64,000 nucleotides of DNA, taken from assembly GCA_028284385.1 (NCBI GenBank), contig JANQRT010000002.1, positions 62,001-126,000 on the forward strand, written 5' to 3'. Positions within the stretch are counted from its first letter, which is position 1, and every line of letters starts with the position of its first letter. Position numbers and translations under genes: made by a program. The notes below the pieces were generated by a model. The model was given only the letters and a program-made list of their open reading frames with translations, was not told where the DNA came from and ran no database searches. The stretch is from Opitutaceae bacterium (GTDB lineage Bacteria; Verrucomicrobiota; Verrucomicrobiia; Opitutales; Opitutaceae). Shown piece by piece: positions 8,653 through 17,175 of this stretch.

Positions 8653-9771
8653 TCAGTACTTGTATCCAAAATCCTCATCTTGAGATCGGGAGAGCTTTCT
8701 TCGCTGTTTTTCGGCTTTGCGTTTCGAAACACTGACAGTCTTCATAAATTCCCTTTTGCGTTTCTTCAGAACCTTGTCCATTTCGGTATCCACTATTTTA
8801 GAGCGTTTACGTTTGCCTTTGTTTTCTCTTTTGAGCTTCAGAAAACTGTTGAAGCGTTCTGGATCCAGCTTTCCCTCCTCAATGGCTTTGATGATAGCGC
8901 AGCCAGGCTCGCTTGAATGCGTGCAGTTGCGGAAACGGCATTGCTTGGCCAACATCTCAATGTCTTGAAATGAACTCCGTACTCCCTCGTCATTACCCAT
9001 AAGCTGGATCTCCCTCATTCCTGGCGTATCCAGAATTACCGAACCTTGCGGCATGAGAACCATTTCGCGCCAGGTGGTGGTATGGCGTCCTTTACTGTCA
9101 GCCTGGCGAACCGCCCCCGTCTTTAGTTGCTCGTATCCAAGAAGAGTGTTGATCAAGGTGGATTTCCCGGTGCCGGAAGAGCCTAGAAGAGCAATCGTTT
9201 TCCCTCTTTCGAAATAGGGTGACAGTTCCTGCAAGCCCTTTTGCTCCAAGGCGCTGATGGCGTGTATGGGAACGTCACGAGCAATAGGACTCAGTGCTTT
9301 AAGCCGGTCTTGAATGCTCTGACAGAGATCCGCTTTGTTTAGTATGATCACAGGATCAATCGAGCTACCCCCTGCGAGGGCCAGATAGCGTTCTATGCGT
9401 TTAGCGCTAAAGTCGTCATCCAGTCCCGTTATCAGAAAAGCGTAGTCGATATGGGCGGCGATTTTTTGCGTTTTCGATCGCTTCCCGGCTTCTTCGCGTT
9501 GAAATACGCCGCGTCTCGGAAGGATGGTTCGAATAATTCCTGGTTCTACTGCAACCCAGTCGCCAATAATCGGATACTGTTGGTCTCTATTCTTATAGGC
9601 CAGATAGGATCCTGGGAGCTTTAAGCGAATTTCTCCAAATTGACAGTAGGCAATGTATTCGCCACGATTTTCGCGAGCTATGCGGGCGGGAACCAAGTTG
9701 GAGGATTCCAGGGAATCAAACGATTCCTGAAGCTGATCATTCCAGCCTAGATCTAGAAGATTGATTTTCAT
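8653..9771 (-). CDS. rsgA: Ribosome small-subunit-dependent GTPase RsgA
   Basis: A 372-residue circularly permuted GTPase that assists maturation and decoding-centre checking of the 30S subunit. An N-terminal OB-fold (about 30-100) is followed by motifs in permuted order: NKADL (G4), then GSSGTGKSTLINTLLG (G1), and DTPGMREI (G3). The C-terminal zinc-binding segment CRFRNCTHSSEPGCAI (about 285-300) is intact, and a Lys/Arg-rich tail follows, longer than in Escherichia coli. There is no clear Shine-Dalgarno sequence. Upstream lies an 18-codon ORF and intrinsic terminator (9909-10042), so expression of rsgA could depend on readthrough, though an own promoter in 9790-9900 is not excluded. Confidence 0.93.
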   Translation of the reverse strand: MKINLLDLGWNDQLQESFDSLESSNLVPARIARENRGEYIAYCQFGEIRLKLPGSYLAYKNRDQQYPIIGDWVAVEPGIIRTILPRRGVFQREEAGKRSKTQKIAAHIDYAFLITGLDDDFSAKRIERYLALAGGSSIDPVIILNKADLCQSIQDRLKALSPIARDVPIHAISALEQKGLQELSPYFERGKTIALLGSSGTGKSTLINTLLGYEQLKTGAVRQADSKGRHTTTWREMVLMPQGSVILDTPGMREIQLMGNDEGVRSSFQDIEMLAKQCRFRNCTHSSEPGCAIIKAIEEGKLDPERFNSFLKLKRENKGKRKRSKIVDTEMDKVLKKRKREFMKTVSVSKRKAEKQRRKLSRSQDEDFGYKY

Positions 9772-9908
9772 CTGAAAGAAAATGAACGAAAGGTTTAAAG
9801 CTTATTCAAAAATTACAGTGATATTTGGATACAGATATCCATTGCTTCAAACGATGTGTTTGAAGTTCAAATGCGAAACCTCGCCGCTCGGCCGCTTTAT
9901 TTGGTCAC

Positions 9909-9939
9909 AAAAAACCGCGAACCTTTAGTCGTTCGCGGT
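9909..9939 (-). terminator. Intrinsic terminator between the leader ORF and rsgA
   Basis: On the minus strand, ACCGCGAAC pairs with GTTCGCGGT (9 bp, 8-nt loop), followed directly by six T. This is a textbook Rho-independent terminator. It lies 33 nt beyond the stop of the 18-codon ORF and about 140 bp before rsgA. The 5' arm can also pair with the end of the ORF (see the attenuator entry). Confidence 0.85.
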
Positions 9940-10042
9940 ATCTAAATAGCGATTACGCTACACGCTGGTGCTTTATAGCGCTTCGAGACGAACGACGAGG
10001 CAGTAGTATTCAATTCTTTGCGTTTTCATAATCGTTCGTCTC
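9928..10042 (-). promoter_or_regulatory. Candidate attenuator: alternative pairings 1:2, 2:3, 3:4
   Basis: In the minus-strand RNA, arm 1 (10042-10032) overlaps the Shine-Dalgarno of the leader ORF. Arm 2 (9995-9985) lies in ORF codons 12-15. Arm 3 (9935-9928) is in the 5' half of the terminator, and arm 4 is its 3' half. Arms 1 and 2 match over 11 bp. Arms 2 and 3 match over 8 bp (GTCGTTCG/CGAACGAC) plus a G-U. Arms 3 and 4 form the terminator. A small 5-bp hairpin (9947-9960) sits between. The pairings are read directly from the sequence; the regulatory role is inferred. Confidence 0.5.
9973..10029 (-). CDS. 18-codon leader ORF
   Basis: The minus strand encodes MKTQRIEYYCLVVRLEAL and a TAA stop. 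An AGGAAGGAG Shine-Dalgarno (10048-10040) lies 10 nt before the ATG, stronger than that of most genes nearby. The peptide has no recognisable domain. Its last codons form one arm of a stem with the Shine-Dalgarno, and a terminator follows its stop. It is too short for routine gene calling. It may be a regulatory leader peptide for rsgA, or an independent small protein. A weak promoter candidate (TTGAAA at 10115-10120, TATTCT at 10090-10095, 19-bp spacer) lies upstream. Confidence 0.55.
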   Translation of the reverse strand: MKTQRIEYYCLVVRLEAL

Positions 10043-10131
10043 CTTCCTAATTCCCTTTCCCAATGAATTACATCAGGAACACTGCTCATAGAATAGCTTG
10101 AGTCAAGAATGAATTTTCAAAATGGTAAGGA

Positions 10132-10620
10132 CTATTCCAATACGATGCCTTCCGTTTCAGGAGTCAGAGCGATATTCGCTGCTTCCTTGAAGATGTCGGT
10201 CGTGTAAACCAAACCTTCGACGCGACCTTCTTCAATGACGGGTAGACACTCGTATTCCGAATCGCCGGCCAGTTTTATGAGGACGCCTAACTTGCTATGC
10301 GGAGTGACGGTTGGCTGTGCAGGAGGCAGGATGTCGCCGATGGTGCGATTCATCTGGGTCTGCGCATAATCCAGAAATTCGCTTTCCTGTTTCTCCAGAT
10401 TTTGCGGATTCCAGTCCCCGAGAAGCCCCATAGCAATGTGGTGGGGGGTAAGGATGCCGGCAAAGTCTCCTTCCTGATCGATGATGGCGATTGCACCGGT
10501 GTCCTGTTTTTTCTGCTCTCCGTAAAGCACGATTCCCATAGCTTCGCGAAGTGTATGCTGGGTGCTGATACGCAGAAACCGCTTGGTCATCATTTCCGCC
10601 GCTGTTTTCTGATCAGACAT
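10132..10620 (-). CDS. CBS-domain-pair protein
   Basis: The start at 10620 (MSDQKTAAEMM) overlaps the SulP stop by 8 bp; an upstream in-frame start at 10662 is less likely. The 162-residue protein consists of two CBS motifs (about 8-65 and 90-150), with typical GAIAIIDQEGDFAGILTPHH and CLPVIEEGRVEGLVYTTDI strand-loop-strand elements. CBS pairs bind adenine nucleotides and regulate a partner. The coupling to a SulP transporter that itself ends in a CBS-like region suggests a regulatory subunit for that transporter (inference). Confidence 0.8.
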   Translation of the reverse strand: MSDQKTAAEMMTKRFLRISTQHTLREAMGIVLYGEQKKQDTGAIAIIDQEGDFAGILTPHHIAMGLLGDWNPQNLEKQESEFLDYAQTQMNRTIGDILPPAQPTVTPHSKLGVLIKLAGDSEYECLPVIEEGRVEGLVYTTDIFKEAANIALTPETEGIVLE

Positions 10621-12889
10621 TAGGCAATTCCTTTTCGGGATTGAAGTCGAGGGCTTTACCAACCGCCTTTAAAATGTCGAGTTGAGTGATGATTCCCTTC
10701 AATCTTCCTTCGTCGTCGGAAACTGCGAGGGCTTGGAGACCGTGGTCTCTCGACTGGCGAGCTATTTCCGCAAGCCCTGTTGAAGGACCTATTTTTGGCA
10801 GTTGGTCTCGAGCGATATCCTTGATATTCACCGAGAAGTTGGAGCGCATTTTCTCGGCTAGTTCATTTTCGTTTATCGAGTCGGCCTCATTGCTTTCTAC
10901 GCCTTTCCCCAGCGTTTTGAGAATCGACCATAAGGTCAGCGAACAATCCAGCTTGCCTTCTCTATCTTGGAGAAACAACGGCCGCGAGGACTTGGAGGGC
11001 ATGTGCTTAAGCATTTCCGAGATGAGCCATAAGGCTTCGCGTACCTGGTGCTGATTGCCAAAGCGGAGAATGCGCGGCGACAAGATCGCTTCGGCGGTTA
11101 TGTCCGTATCCAATTGTTCGGCGCTTTGGCGAGTCGACTCTAAGCGTCGTTTCTCCATTTCGACGATGCTCCAGGCTCTTGCTAGAGCTAGCTCCGTTGA
11201 TTGGAAAAGCTTATTGTCGGCATAGAAAATATTCTGCTCTCCGATTCGCTTGCGCAGTCCTGAACCAGTCATGACTTTCTTGAGCGAATCCTCGATCCCC
11301 GACAGCACCAAATGAATGTTTCGTTTGTGAAGGAGCTCCCAGAAATGTTCGAGCATGGCCATGGCGGTGCTGCCAACTGCTCTCAGGCGCTTCATGCGGA
11401 GGATGACCACTTTAGTCTTCGGTGTGAGGCAGTTTAGTAACTCGTAGTCGAGGTCTTCTGCTGCAGCAAAATACAGATCGCCTTCCATATTGACCGTGAC
11501 CACCTCCGATGGGGCCGCTCGATTGAAAGGCACTTCCTCGAAACCCGCGTCCGGCTGCTGTTCGAGTTGGGTGAGATCCGTGTTTCCGGTCACGCGTAGC
11601 AAGATCACGATCGAGAGAAACACGCCGACGAAGACGGCGTACTCCAGAGGCAATATCAAGGTCGATATCAGGGTCCCGAACAACACCATACGCGAGTGCT
11701 TACCGGTCTTCCAAGTGACCATCAGCCGATGCTTGTCGACCATGGTGTAGGCCACCACGATTAGTATGCCTGCCAAAGCAGCTTTGGGGATGTAGTTGGC
11801 TATCGGAGCTAGAAGCAGGATCGTGAGAGCGGTCCATAAAGCCGAAAAGATAGCCGCCATCCGGGTGCGACCTCCGGACTTGAAACACACCGCCGTACGA
11901 GTAAACGATCCCGATCCAGCAAAGCTCGAGAAGAAGGAGCCAACCATGTTGGAAGCTCCTTGTCCTATGAATTCCTTGGTGAAATCCAGCCGCTGTCCTG
12001 ACTGAGCTGCTACTGCTCTGGCGATCGACGCAGCCTCAATCAGGCCAAGAATGGCCAAAGCCATCGCCCCAAGTCCAAGTTCGCGGGTAAGTTCGTAGGG
12101 CGGAGGGGTTAGCAGCTGTGGAAAGTGAAAGATGTTTAAACTAGCCGATATGGGCTCTATGTCCTTCACGATTTCGATTTTCCCTGTACCCATCTCTGGC
12201 AAGTGCCAACCCAGGAAGTAGGCGATGGTTCCTGAGACGATTATCCCAAGAAGAGAACCGGGGAGTCGCTTGTTGATTCTCGGAATCAGGATAACGCAAG
12301 CGATGGTTAGCAAACCGACGATCAAGGCGTGAACGTTGGTCTTAGGCAGGCTTTGGGCCGTAGCGATTATCACTTCGTGGAATCGCTCAGGATGACCTTC
12401 TAACGAGAAGCCCAGGATATTTTTCACCTGATTGAAGGCGATCAGAATGCCCGCCCCCGCTGTGAACCCGACTACTACGGAATGGGAAACGTAGCGTATG
12501 ATTCCACCTAGTCGCAGCAATCCAAACAGAAATTGTATGAGACCTACCAGGAAGGTCAGTAGGAGAACGATTTCCAAAAGGGGTAGATCGTAGCGTTGTG
12601 GCAAGTGAGCCGTTAAACTCAGAATCACCATGCAGATGGCGTTGGTCGGTCCTGTTACGAGGTGATTAGAGCTGCCGAAAATAGCGGCCACTGTACAAGT
12701 AACAATTGCCGTGTAGAGCCCCCAAACTGGAGGCAGGCCGGCAATCAGAGCATAGGCCATGGCTTGAGGAACGCCCATGACTGCCACGGTCAATCCTGCT
12801 ATCGCGTCGGCTCGAGCGTCGGATTTTAGGTAGTTCCCTATTTTAGATGGGAGCTTAGCGAGTTGAAGATCGGCCAGTGGAGAAGACAT
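10613..12889 (-). CDS. SulP family anion transporter with STAS and CBS domains
   Basis: A 758-residue inner-membrane transporter. About twelve to fourteen transmembrane segments fill residues 25-435 and include the SulP signature region VMGVPQAMAYALIAGLPPVW and a GPTNAICM segment. A STAS domain follows at about 455-570 (strand EVVTVNMEGDLYF and conserved helix AVGSTAMAMLEHF). The last 160 residues carry a CBS-like pair. SulP proteins carry sulfate, bicarbonate, chloride or dicarboxylates, and the substrate cannot be fixed here. No carbonic anhydrase or sulfate-assimilation gene is adjacent. The next gene, a separate CBS-pair protein, overlaps it by 8 bp. Confidence 0.9.
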   Translation of the reverse strand: MSSPLADLQLAKLPSKIGNYLKSDARADAIAGLTVAVMGVPQAMAYALIAGLPPVWGLYTAIVTCTVAAIFGSSNHLVTGPTNAICMVILSLTAHLPQRYDLPLLEIVLLLTFLVGLIQFLFGLLRLGGIIRYVSHSVVVGFTAGAGILIAFNQVKNILGFSLEGHPERFHEVIIATAQSLPKTNVHALIVGLLTIACVILIPRINKRLPGSLLGIIVSGTIAYFLGWHLPEMGTGKIEIVKDIEPISASLNIFHFPQLLTPPPYELTRELGLGAMALAILGLIEAASIARAVAAQSGQRLDFTKEFIGQGASNMVGSFFSSFAGSGSFTRTAVCFKSGGRTRMAAIFSALWTALTILLLAPIANYIPKAALAGILIVVAYTMVDKHRLMVTWKTGKHSRMVLFGTLISTLILPLEYAVFVGVFLSIVILLRVTGNTDLTQLEQQPDAGFEEVPFNRAAPSEVVTVNMEGDLYFAAAEDLDYELLNCLTPKTKVVILRMKRLRAVGSTAMAMLEHFWELLHKRNIHLVLSGIEDSLKKVMTGSGLRKRIGEQNIFYADNKLFQSTELALARAWSIVEMEKRRLESTRQSAEQLDTDITAEAILSPRILRFGNQHQVREALWLISEMLKHMPSKSSRPLFLQDREGKLDCSLTLWSILKTLGKGVESNEADSINENELAEKMRSNFSVNIKDIARDQLPKIGPSTGLAEIARQSRDHGLQALAVSDDEGRLKGIITQLDILKAVGKALDFNPEKELPNV

Positions 12890-13124
12890 GAAAAAAGCAG
12901 ATCGATACCCAAGTTGCTCGATCCAGTGTTGGCAAGAAAGGAATTTTGCCTCTTGGCTGTATTCAATTTATGGATCTAGTATCGCGAATTGGGCTGCTTT
13001 ACGGGAGCAAGACTTGACAGAGCTCTCGGCTTGCCTTTGCCTCCTAGCTGGCTCGACGGGAGCCGCCGGACCCGCGGAAAGGACCAAGTCCACCAATCTA
13101 ATCTTCACACAGTAAACAGCTTCT

Positions 13125-13167
13125 ATTGCTGTCTGCTGGCGGGTCGCAGACGCGATAGCAATGGAGG
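13125..13167 (+). promoter_or_regulatory. 5'-leader stem-loop directly before a Shine-Dalgarno
   Basis: ATTGCT (13125-13130) pairs with AGCAAT (13157-13162), and GTCTGC (13131-13136) with GCAGAC (13146-13151), leaving a 5-nt bulge and a 9-nt loop. The GGAGG ribosome-binding site (13163-13167) follows at once, 6 nt before the ATG at 13174. The stem may affect ribosome access to the LRR gene. Confidence 0.4.
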
Positions 13168-13173
13168 TATCAC

Positions 13174-15519
13174 ATGTCAAAAGAACTCCCGACTCGACCG
13201 AGTCTGAGAAATCTTAAAATCCAGGCTAAGAATATTCTTAAAGCCTGCCGCAGCGGCGATGCCGTTGCCAAGCGACGCATCAGCGAATATCATCCGAAGC
13301 TTGCCGGGCAAGAGATAGGACGATCCATACGTCTATCCGACGTGCAATGGGCGCTAGCTCGCGAGTACGGATTTGAAAGCTGGCCTAAACTGGTGGCCAG
13401 TCTTCCACCGGAGATTCGCTACTATCAAAGACGTCGGTTCGACTCGAAGCGATCCATTCAGGTAGGTTGGATCGGACGCAATGGGGAGGATGATCCTTGC
13501 GCAGGCGGAGAGCATACTACGGGCGCTTCTACAGCTGGTCGCGGTTTTGTCGAAGTTCCTGAGTGCCGTATCTGGTTCCTGGAGCCTGACCAAATAAACG
13601 ACAATCGCGATTGGGAGACGATTGCCAGTGAAATGGAAGCTGCCGAAGTGCCGGGCATTTGTCTCAGGTTGCCGGTTGACGATAGAGCGCTGGAAATCAT
13701 CAGCCAAGTTGAAGACCTTCGATATCTGAACATTTGTAGTGGTCCAGAACTGACGGATGAAGGCCTGCTTTCGCTGAAAAAGCTTACGCGATTGGAGTAT
13801 CTCCAGCTCGGTGGGTATGGAGGGCTCCCGCTTGTGACGGATCGCGGCCTTTCCTGCCTTGAAGCGATGCCAGAGTTAAAGGTGGTTCGAATGAATTGTC
13901 ACCAAGCAACGGATGCCAGTGTTGGGTATTTAAAGAATCATCAGTCCTTAAGGCTGGTGCAGCCGCCTCCAAATACTGGAGACGAGGCTTTGCAATACTT
14001 GAAGGGCAAACCGTACTTGTCTCATCTCTTCCTAAGATGCCGTTTGACGGACCAGGGTTTAGATATCCTGCGAGATTTTCCAGCCCTCGCAACGCGGAGC
14101 GAGACCGCTGAAAAGTATCGAATTATCGAGTACAGCCCTCCAATGAGATCGGCTTTGTTTTTCGATTTCAGAAGCTTTGAGGATTTAAGCGATTCAGGGC
14201 TTGAAGCGCTGGCCGACCTTCATGGAGTCGAGGAATTATGGCTAAACAGTCATGATGGGGATTCCTTCTCATCGGCCTGCTTGAATTCGATTTCCCGAAT
14301 GTCCGGTCTCGTCAGAATGGAAACTGGAGGTCGAATCATTGACAACTTCGCTCTTTCCCGGCTGGGAGGGATGTCGAAATTGGAATCCCTTTATCTAGGA
14401 AGCGGTATTGCCGACGATGGAGGTTTGGAATCCCTGGCTAGTTCTCGATCTCTCAAGGAATTGGCGGTCACCAACTTTGGAGGAATAACTTCTAGAGGAA
14501 TTCAGGCGGTCTCACGTATCCATAGTTTGGAGAAGCTTCATCTCGGTCTACACGATCTTCCCTTGGGGGCCTACGCGAGTCTTGGCGAGATGCCGCGTTT
14601 GAAGGAATTTAATGTCAACTATGCTGGAGACGAAGTCTTCGAGAGCGTGTCTCAAGTGGACACCATCGAAAGCGTTATGATCATGTATTGCCATCGGGTG
14701 ACGGACCAGGCCATTCATTCAATCGAAAGGCTTCCTAACCTTAGAGAACTGTCCATATGGAGTGGAAGCATTACGGATGCTAGCTGCGAATCCATACGTC
14801 GCATGCATAGCATAGAGAAGCTGCTCTTTTATCGAAGAGATATAACGGATAGCGGTATCCGATTGCTGGCGACACTACCTCATCTCAAGTCGATCGATCT
14901 CCAAGAGAATCTCAATGTCTCTCGGGAGTCCTTGAAGGCCTTTAGACCTGATGTAAGGGTAAACTACCAACCTCCGCCTGAAGGCTATATTCGCGAGCAG
15001 AAAATGCTTCAGGCCGTTAAGGGTGCGGATATTTCAGACTTGGATACTCTACCGATTGGCGGAAATGGAAAGATTGGATTCGATGTCATCAACCTAAACG
15101 CGCGATCGGAATACCAGGAAGGGGGTGTTCTGCTTAATGGAAGAGGGGCGGGGGTACTATTCCCTGATCTCTGTCGCGTTCCTTTTTCATGGAAAGCTCA
15201 AATCAAGCCAATATCCGGCCGATGGAATCTTCTTTTTGGCAAGGGTAGGATTGAAATGCCTTCTCATAATCGAAGGAGCCGGATTTTATTTGTCGATTCT
15301 GTTTTGGACGAAGATGCGTATGCGTCATTCGACTACAAAAAGCTCTTCGATCAATGGGTCGAGCATCGTCTGGAAGTTCGCAACGATCGCCTTCAGTTCT
15401 TCATTGGAGATGAAGCCATTGTAGATGTTCAGGGGGACTATCGGGATTTGATCACGCGAGTCGCCGTCGACTTCAGAGGATCTCTCATTGTCAGGGACGT
15501 GGTCCAGACTTCGCTTTAG
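13174..15519 (+). CDS. Large leucine-rich-repeat protein
   Basis: A 781-residue protein with no signal peptide. Residues about 1-75 (RPSLRNLKIQAKNIL, then LSDVQWALAREYGFESWPKL) match the short N-terminal region often found in front of ankyrin repeats in soil and marine bacteria. Residues about 160-610 hold roughly 17 leucine-rich repeats of about 23-25 residues of the cysteine-containing or internalin-like type (LTDEGLLSLKKLTRLEYLQL). Residues about 640-781 form a beta-rich LamG/DUF1080-like sandwich. LRRs mediate protein binding, but the partner is unknown. The start is fixed by GGAGG. It is monocistronic with a strong terminator after it. Confidence 0.7.
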   Translation: MSKELPTRPSLRNLKIQAKNILKACRSGDAVAKRRISEYHPKLAGQEIGRSIRLSDVQWALAREYGFESWPKLVASLPPEIRYYQRRRFDSKRSIQVGWIGRNGEDDPCAGGEHTTGASTAGRGFVEVPECRIWFLEPDQINDNRDWETIASEMEAAEVPGICLRLPVDDRALEIISQVEDLRYLNICSGPELTDEGLLSLKKLTRLEYLQLGGYGGLPLVTDRGLSCLEAMPELKVVRMNCHQATDASVGYLKNHQSLRLVQPPPNTGDEALQYLKGKPYLSHLFLRCRLTDQGLDILRDFPALATRSETAEKYRIIEYSPPMRSALFFDFRSFEDLSDSGLEALADLHGVEELWLNSHDGDSFSSACLNSISRMSGLVRMETGGRIIDNFALSRLGGMSKLESLYLGSGIADDGGLESLASSRSLKELAVTNFGGITSRGIQAVSRIHSLEKLHLGLHDLPLGAYASLGEMPRLKEFNVNYAGDEVFESVSQVDTIESVMIMYCHRVTDQAIHSIERLPNLRELSIWSGSITDASCESIRRMHSIEKLLFYRRDITDSGIRLLATLPHLKSIDLQENLNVSRESLKAFRPDVRVNYQPPPEGYIREQKMLQAVKGADISDLDTLPIGGNGKIGFDVINLNARSEYQEGGVLLNGRGAGVLFPDLCRVPFSWKAQIKPISGRWNLLFGKGRIEMPSHNRRSRILFVDSVLDEDAYASFDYKKLFDQWVEHRLEVRNDRLQFFIGDEAIVDVQGDYRDLITRVAVDFRGSLIVRDVVQTSL

Positions 15520-15535
15520 GGTCTATTAGACAGGG

Positions 15536-15566
15536 CGGGAGACTCTTCATCGAGTCTCCCGTCTTT
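15536..15566. terminator. Bidirectional intrinsic terminator
   Basis: CGGGAGACTC pairs with GAGTCTCCCG (10 bp, 6-nt loop), followed on the plus strand by TCTTT. It lies between the convergent LRR and beta/gamma-crystallin genes and can serve both. Confidence 0.75.
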
Positions 15567-15569
15567 GCC

Positions 15570-16487
15570 TTAGTACTTGTTTGTCCAGCTGTACTGCTTT
15601 TCCGAAGGTCTTCCTTCAACATAGGAAATCTTTTTGCTGGAGATCACTCGCAATGACGAGACGCGGTCATTCCAGCCTTCCGTCCGGCCATAGTAAGATC
15701 TGTCTGGACGAATATAGTTCATGTTGTGCTGGTCTGCGTTGATGATGACTGAGCGTCCTCTGAAATTCGCGTGTTCAAAGAGCTGAATTCGAACTCCTTC
15801 ATTGAGCCGTATTGAAGAAATGGTGTCATTCCAATCGATTCGTGACAGATTAGGAATAGAGTCTCCTTCACGTAAGGGCAGTCGCTTCCCGGAAAAACGG
15901 GAATCCGAAAACAACATGATAGCTGGCTGTTTCTTTTCGATCTTATCAGACCTGCGTCTGTCTCGATTATCATCACCATATCTATCCCGATGAGGAGTCG
16001 ACGGAATGACTCGAATCGATGATACACGATCATTCCAGTTGTCGAAAGAACCGTAGTGGTTTCTTAAGGACGACAGTCGTCGGATAGATCTATCTAGCGT
16101 AATTCTACGGCCTCGAAAGTGACTATGTTCGTATAGAATGATAGACACGCCTTCCCTCAGATCGATTGAGGAGATCTCGTCGTTCCAGGAATCAACATCG
16201 AGCTGGAATTGACCTAGATCACGGATTTCCTCTCCCAATCCAAGAGCGAATCGAGCTCCTCGGTGCTGCGAATTTTCAAATATCACAGCTGCAGGTCTTC
16301 GGTGCTGGTAGTGGCGACGATCCCAGTGTCTTCCCGAATGTGGATTGGGATATTCGACTTGGGAGTAGAAAGGATCGTGTTTAGGGCGGATCCTCTCAAA
16401 ATCTGGGCTGGGAGAATCCCATGGACCGCTAAATGATTGGGCGCTGAGAAGGGCAGTTACGGAAAGAGTGAATAAGGTCTTTTTCAT
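15570..16487 (-). CDS. Secreted protein with four beta/gamma-crystallin motifs
   Basis: The ATG at 16487 has an AGGAG 10 nt upstream and opens a signal peptide (MKKTLFTLSVTALLSAQSFS), so it is preferred over an in-frame upstream start at 16541. The 305-residue product carries four Greek-key motifs in two domains. Each has an aromatic-rich first strand (FENSQHRGARF, LYEHSHFRGRR, LFSDSRFSGKR, LFEHANFRGRS) and a Ca2+-binding D/N-D/N-x-x-S-S site (NDEISS, NDRVSS, NDTISS, NDRVSS). All four sites look complete. Such microbial proteins are secreted Ca2+ binders. The rest is Arg/His-rich. It faces the LRR gene and follows the Pqi operon without overlap. Confidence 0.85.
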   Translation of the reverse strand: MKKTLFTLSVTALLSAQSFSGPWDSPSPDFERIRPKHDPFYSQVEYPNPHSGRHWDRRHYQHRRPAAVIFENSQHRGARFALGLGEEIRDLGQFQLDVDSWNDEISSIDLREGVSIILYEHSHFRGRRITLDRSIRRLSSLRNHYGSFDNWNDRVSSIRVIPSTPHRDRYGDDNRDRRRSDKIEKKQPAIMLFSDSRFSGKRLPLREGDSIPNLSRIDWNDTISSIRLNEGVRIQLFEHANFRGRSVIINADQHNMNYIRPDRSYYGRTEGWNDRVSSLRVISSKKISYVEGRPSEKQYSWTNKY

Positions 16488-16584
16488 GATGATCTGTCTC
16501 CTATTGCCCTGTAAGACGCGATCTTCTCGGAACTTATTCACCGTAAAGCGATGAAAACGGATAACCCTCGGTAAAATTGTAAAA

Positions 16585-17175
16585 CTAAAGGTTCTGCTCC
16601 GCCTGGTTTTGATGGATGGCCTCTGCCAAGTCGGAAGCCAGCCGTGTCAATTGACTGGCTTGAGTTTCGACCAGTCCAGCATAGCCGTCTCTTTGTATCT
16701 CGGAATCGATTTTGAAGCTCTCTTTTTGGGTCTCACGATCGCTTTCATTGTCCATTAGCTTCCAGAAACCGGATACAATTGAGCGTCCGTCCTCTGTTCC
16801 GTAAAACGCGTCGAATTTTAACTGGATAGTCAATTGCCAGGAATTTGAAGTAGCGCTATGAGATTCGAAATGAAACTCTGGTCCCGCTTCCGCTAGTTCG
16901 GTCGTAAGGTGGCGACGGATACTATCGACTAGCGAATGTTGCCATCGATGGTATTCAGCAGTATGCATACTCCGATCGCTTTTTTCCAGCATCAGGCTTC
17001 GAATGTCTATATCCTCTGCCAGCTCGATTTTCGCAATGCCTACTGAAATCCGACCAGCCTTACCCGTATCTGTCTTTTGAAGATCGGTTTTGCTAAATTC
17101 GTAGTAGTGAACGCGGGGCGTGGAAGCGCAGCAAACCAGAAGGAAAGATCCCAGAATCAACGCTATCGATTTCAC
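16585..17175 (-). CDS. pqiC: PqiC-like outer-membrane lipoprotein
   Basis: A 196-residue ABC-type-transport-auxiliary (DUF330) lipoprotein. The N-terminus has a lipobox (LLVC with a following Cys) near residue 15, so it should be lipid-anchored and shipped to the outer membrane. PqiC forms an octamer at the outer-membrane end of the PqiB needle in lipid transport. It overlaps pqiB by 4 bp and is the last gene of the operon. Family assignment rests on position, the lipobox and the strand pattern; sequence similarity of this family is low. Confidence 0.75.
   Translation of the reverse strand: MKSIALILGSFLLVCCASTPRVHYYEFSKTDLQKTDTGKAGRISVGIAKIELAEDIDIRSLMLEKSDRSMHTAEYHRWQHSLVDSIRRHLTTELAEAGPEFHFESHSATSNSWQLTIQLKFDAFYGTEDGRSIVSGFWKLMDNESDRETQKESFKIDSEIQRDGYAGLVETQASQLTRLASDLAEAIHQNQAEQNL

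Noticed and set aside
12888..13115. 75-codon plus-strand ORF between SulP and the LRR gene
   Set aside because: No ribosome-binding site, shifted-frame composition and overlap with the divergent promoter region.
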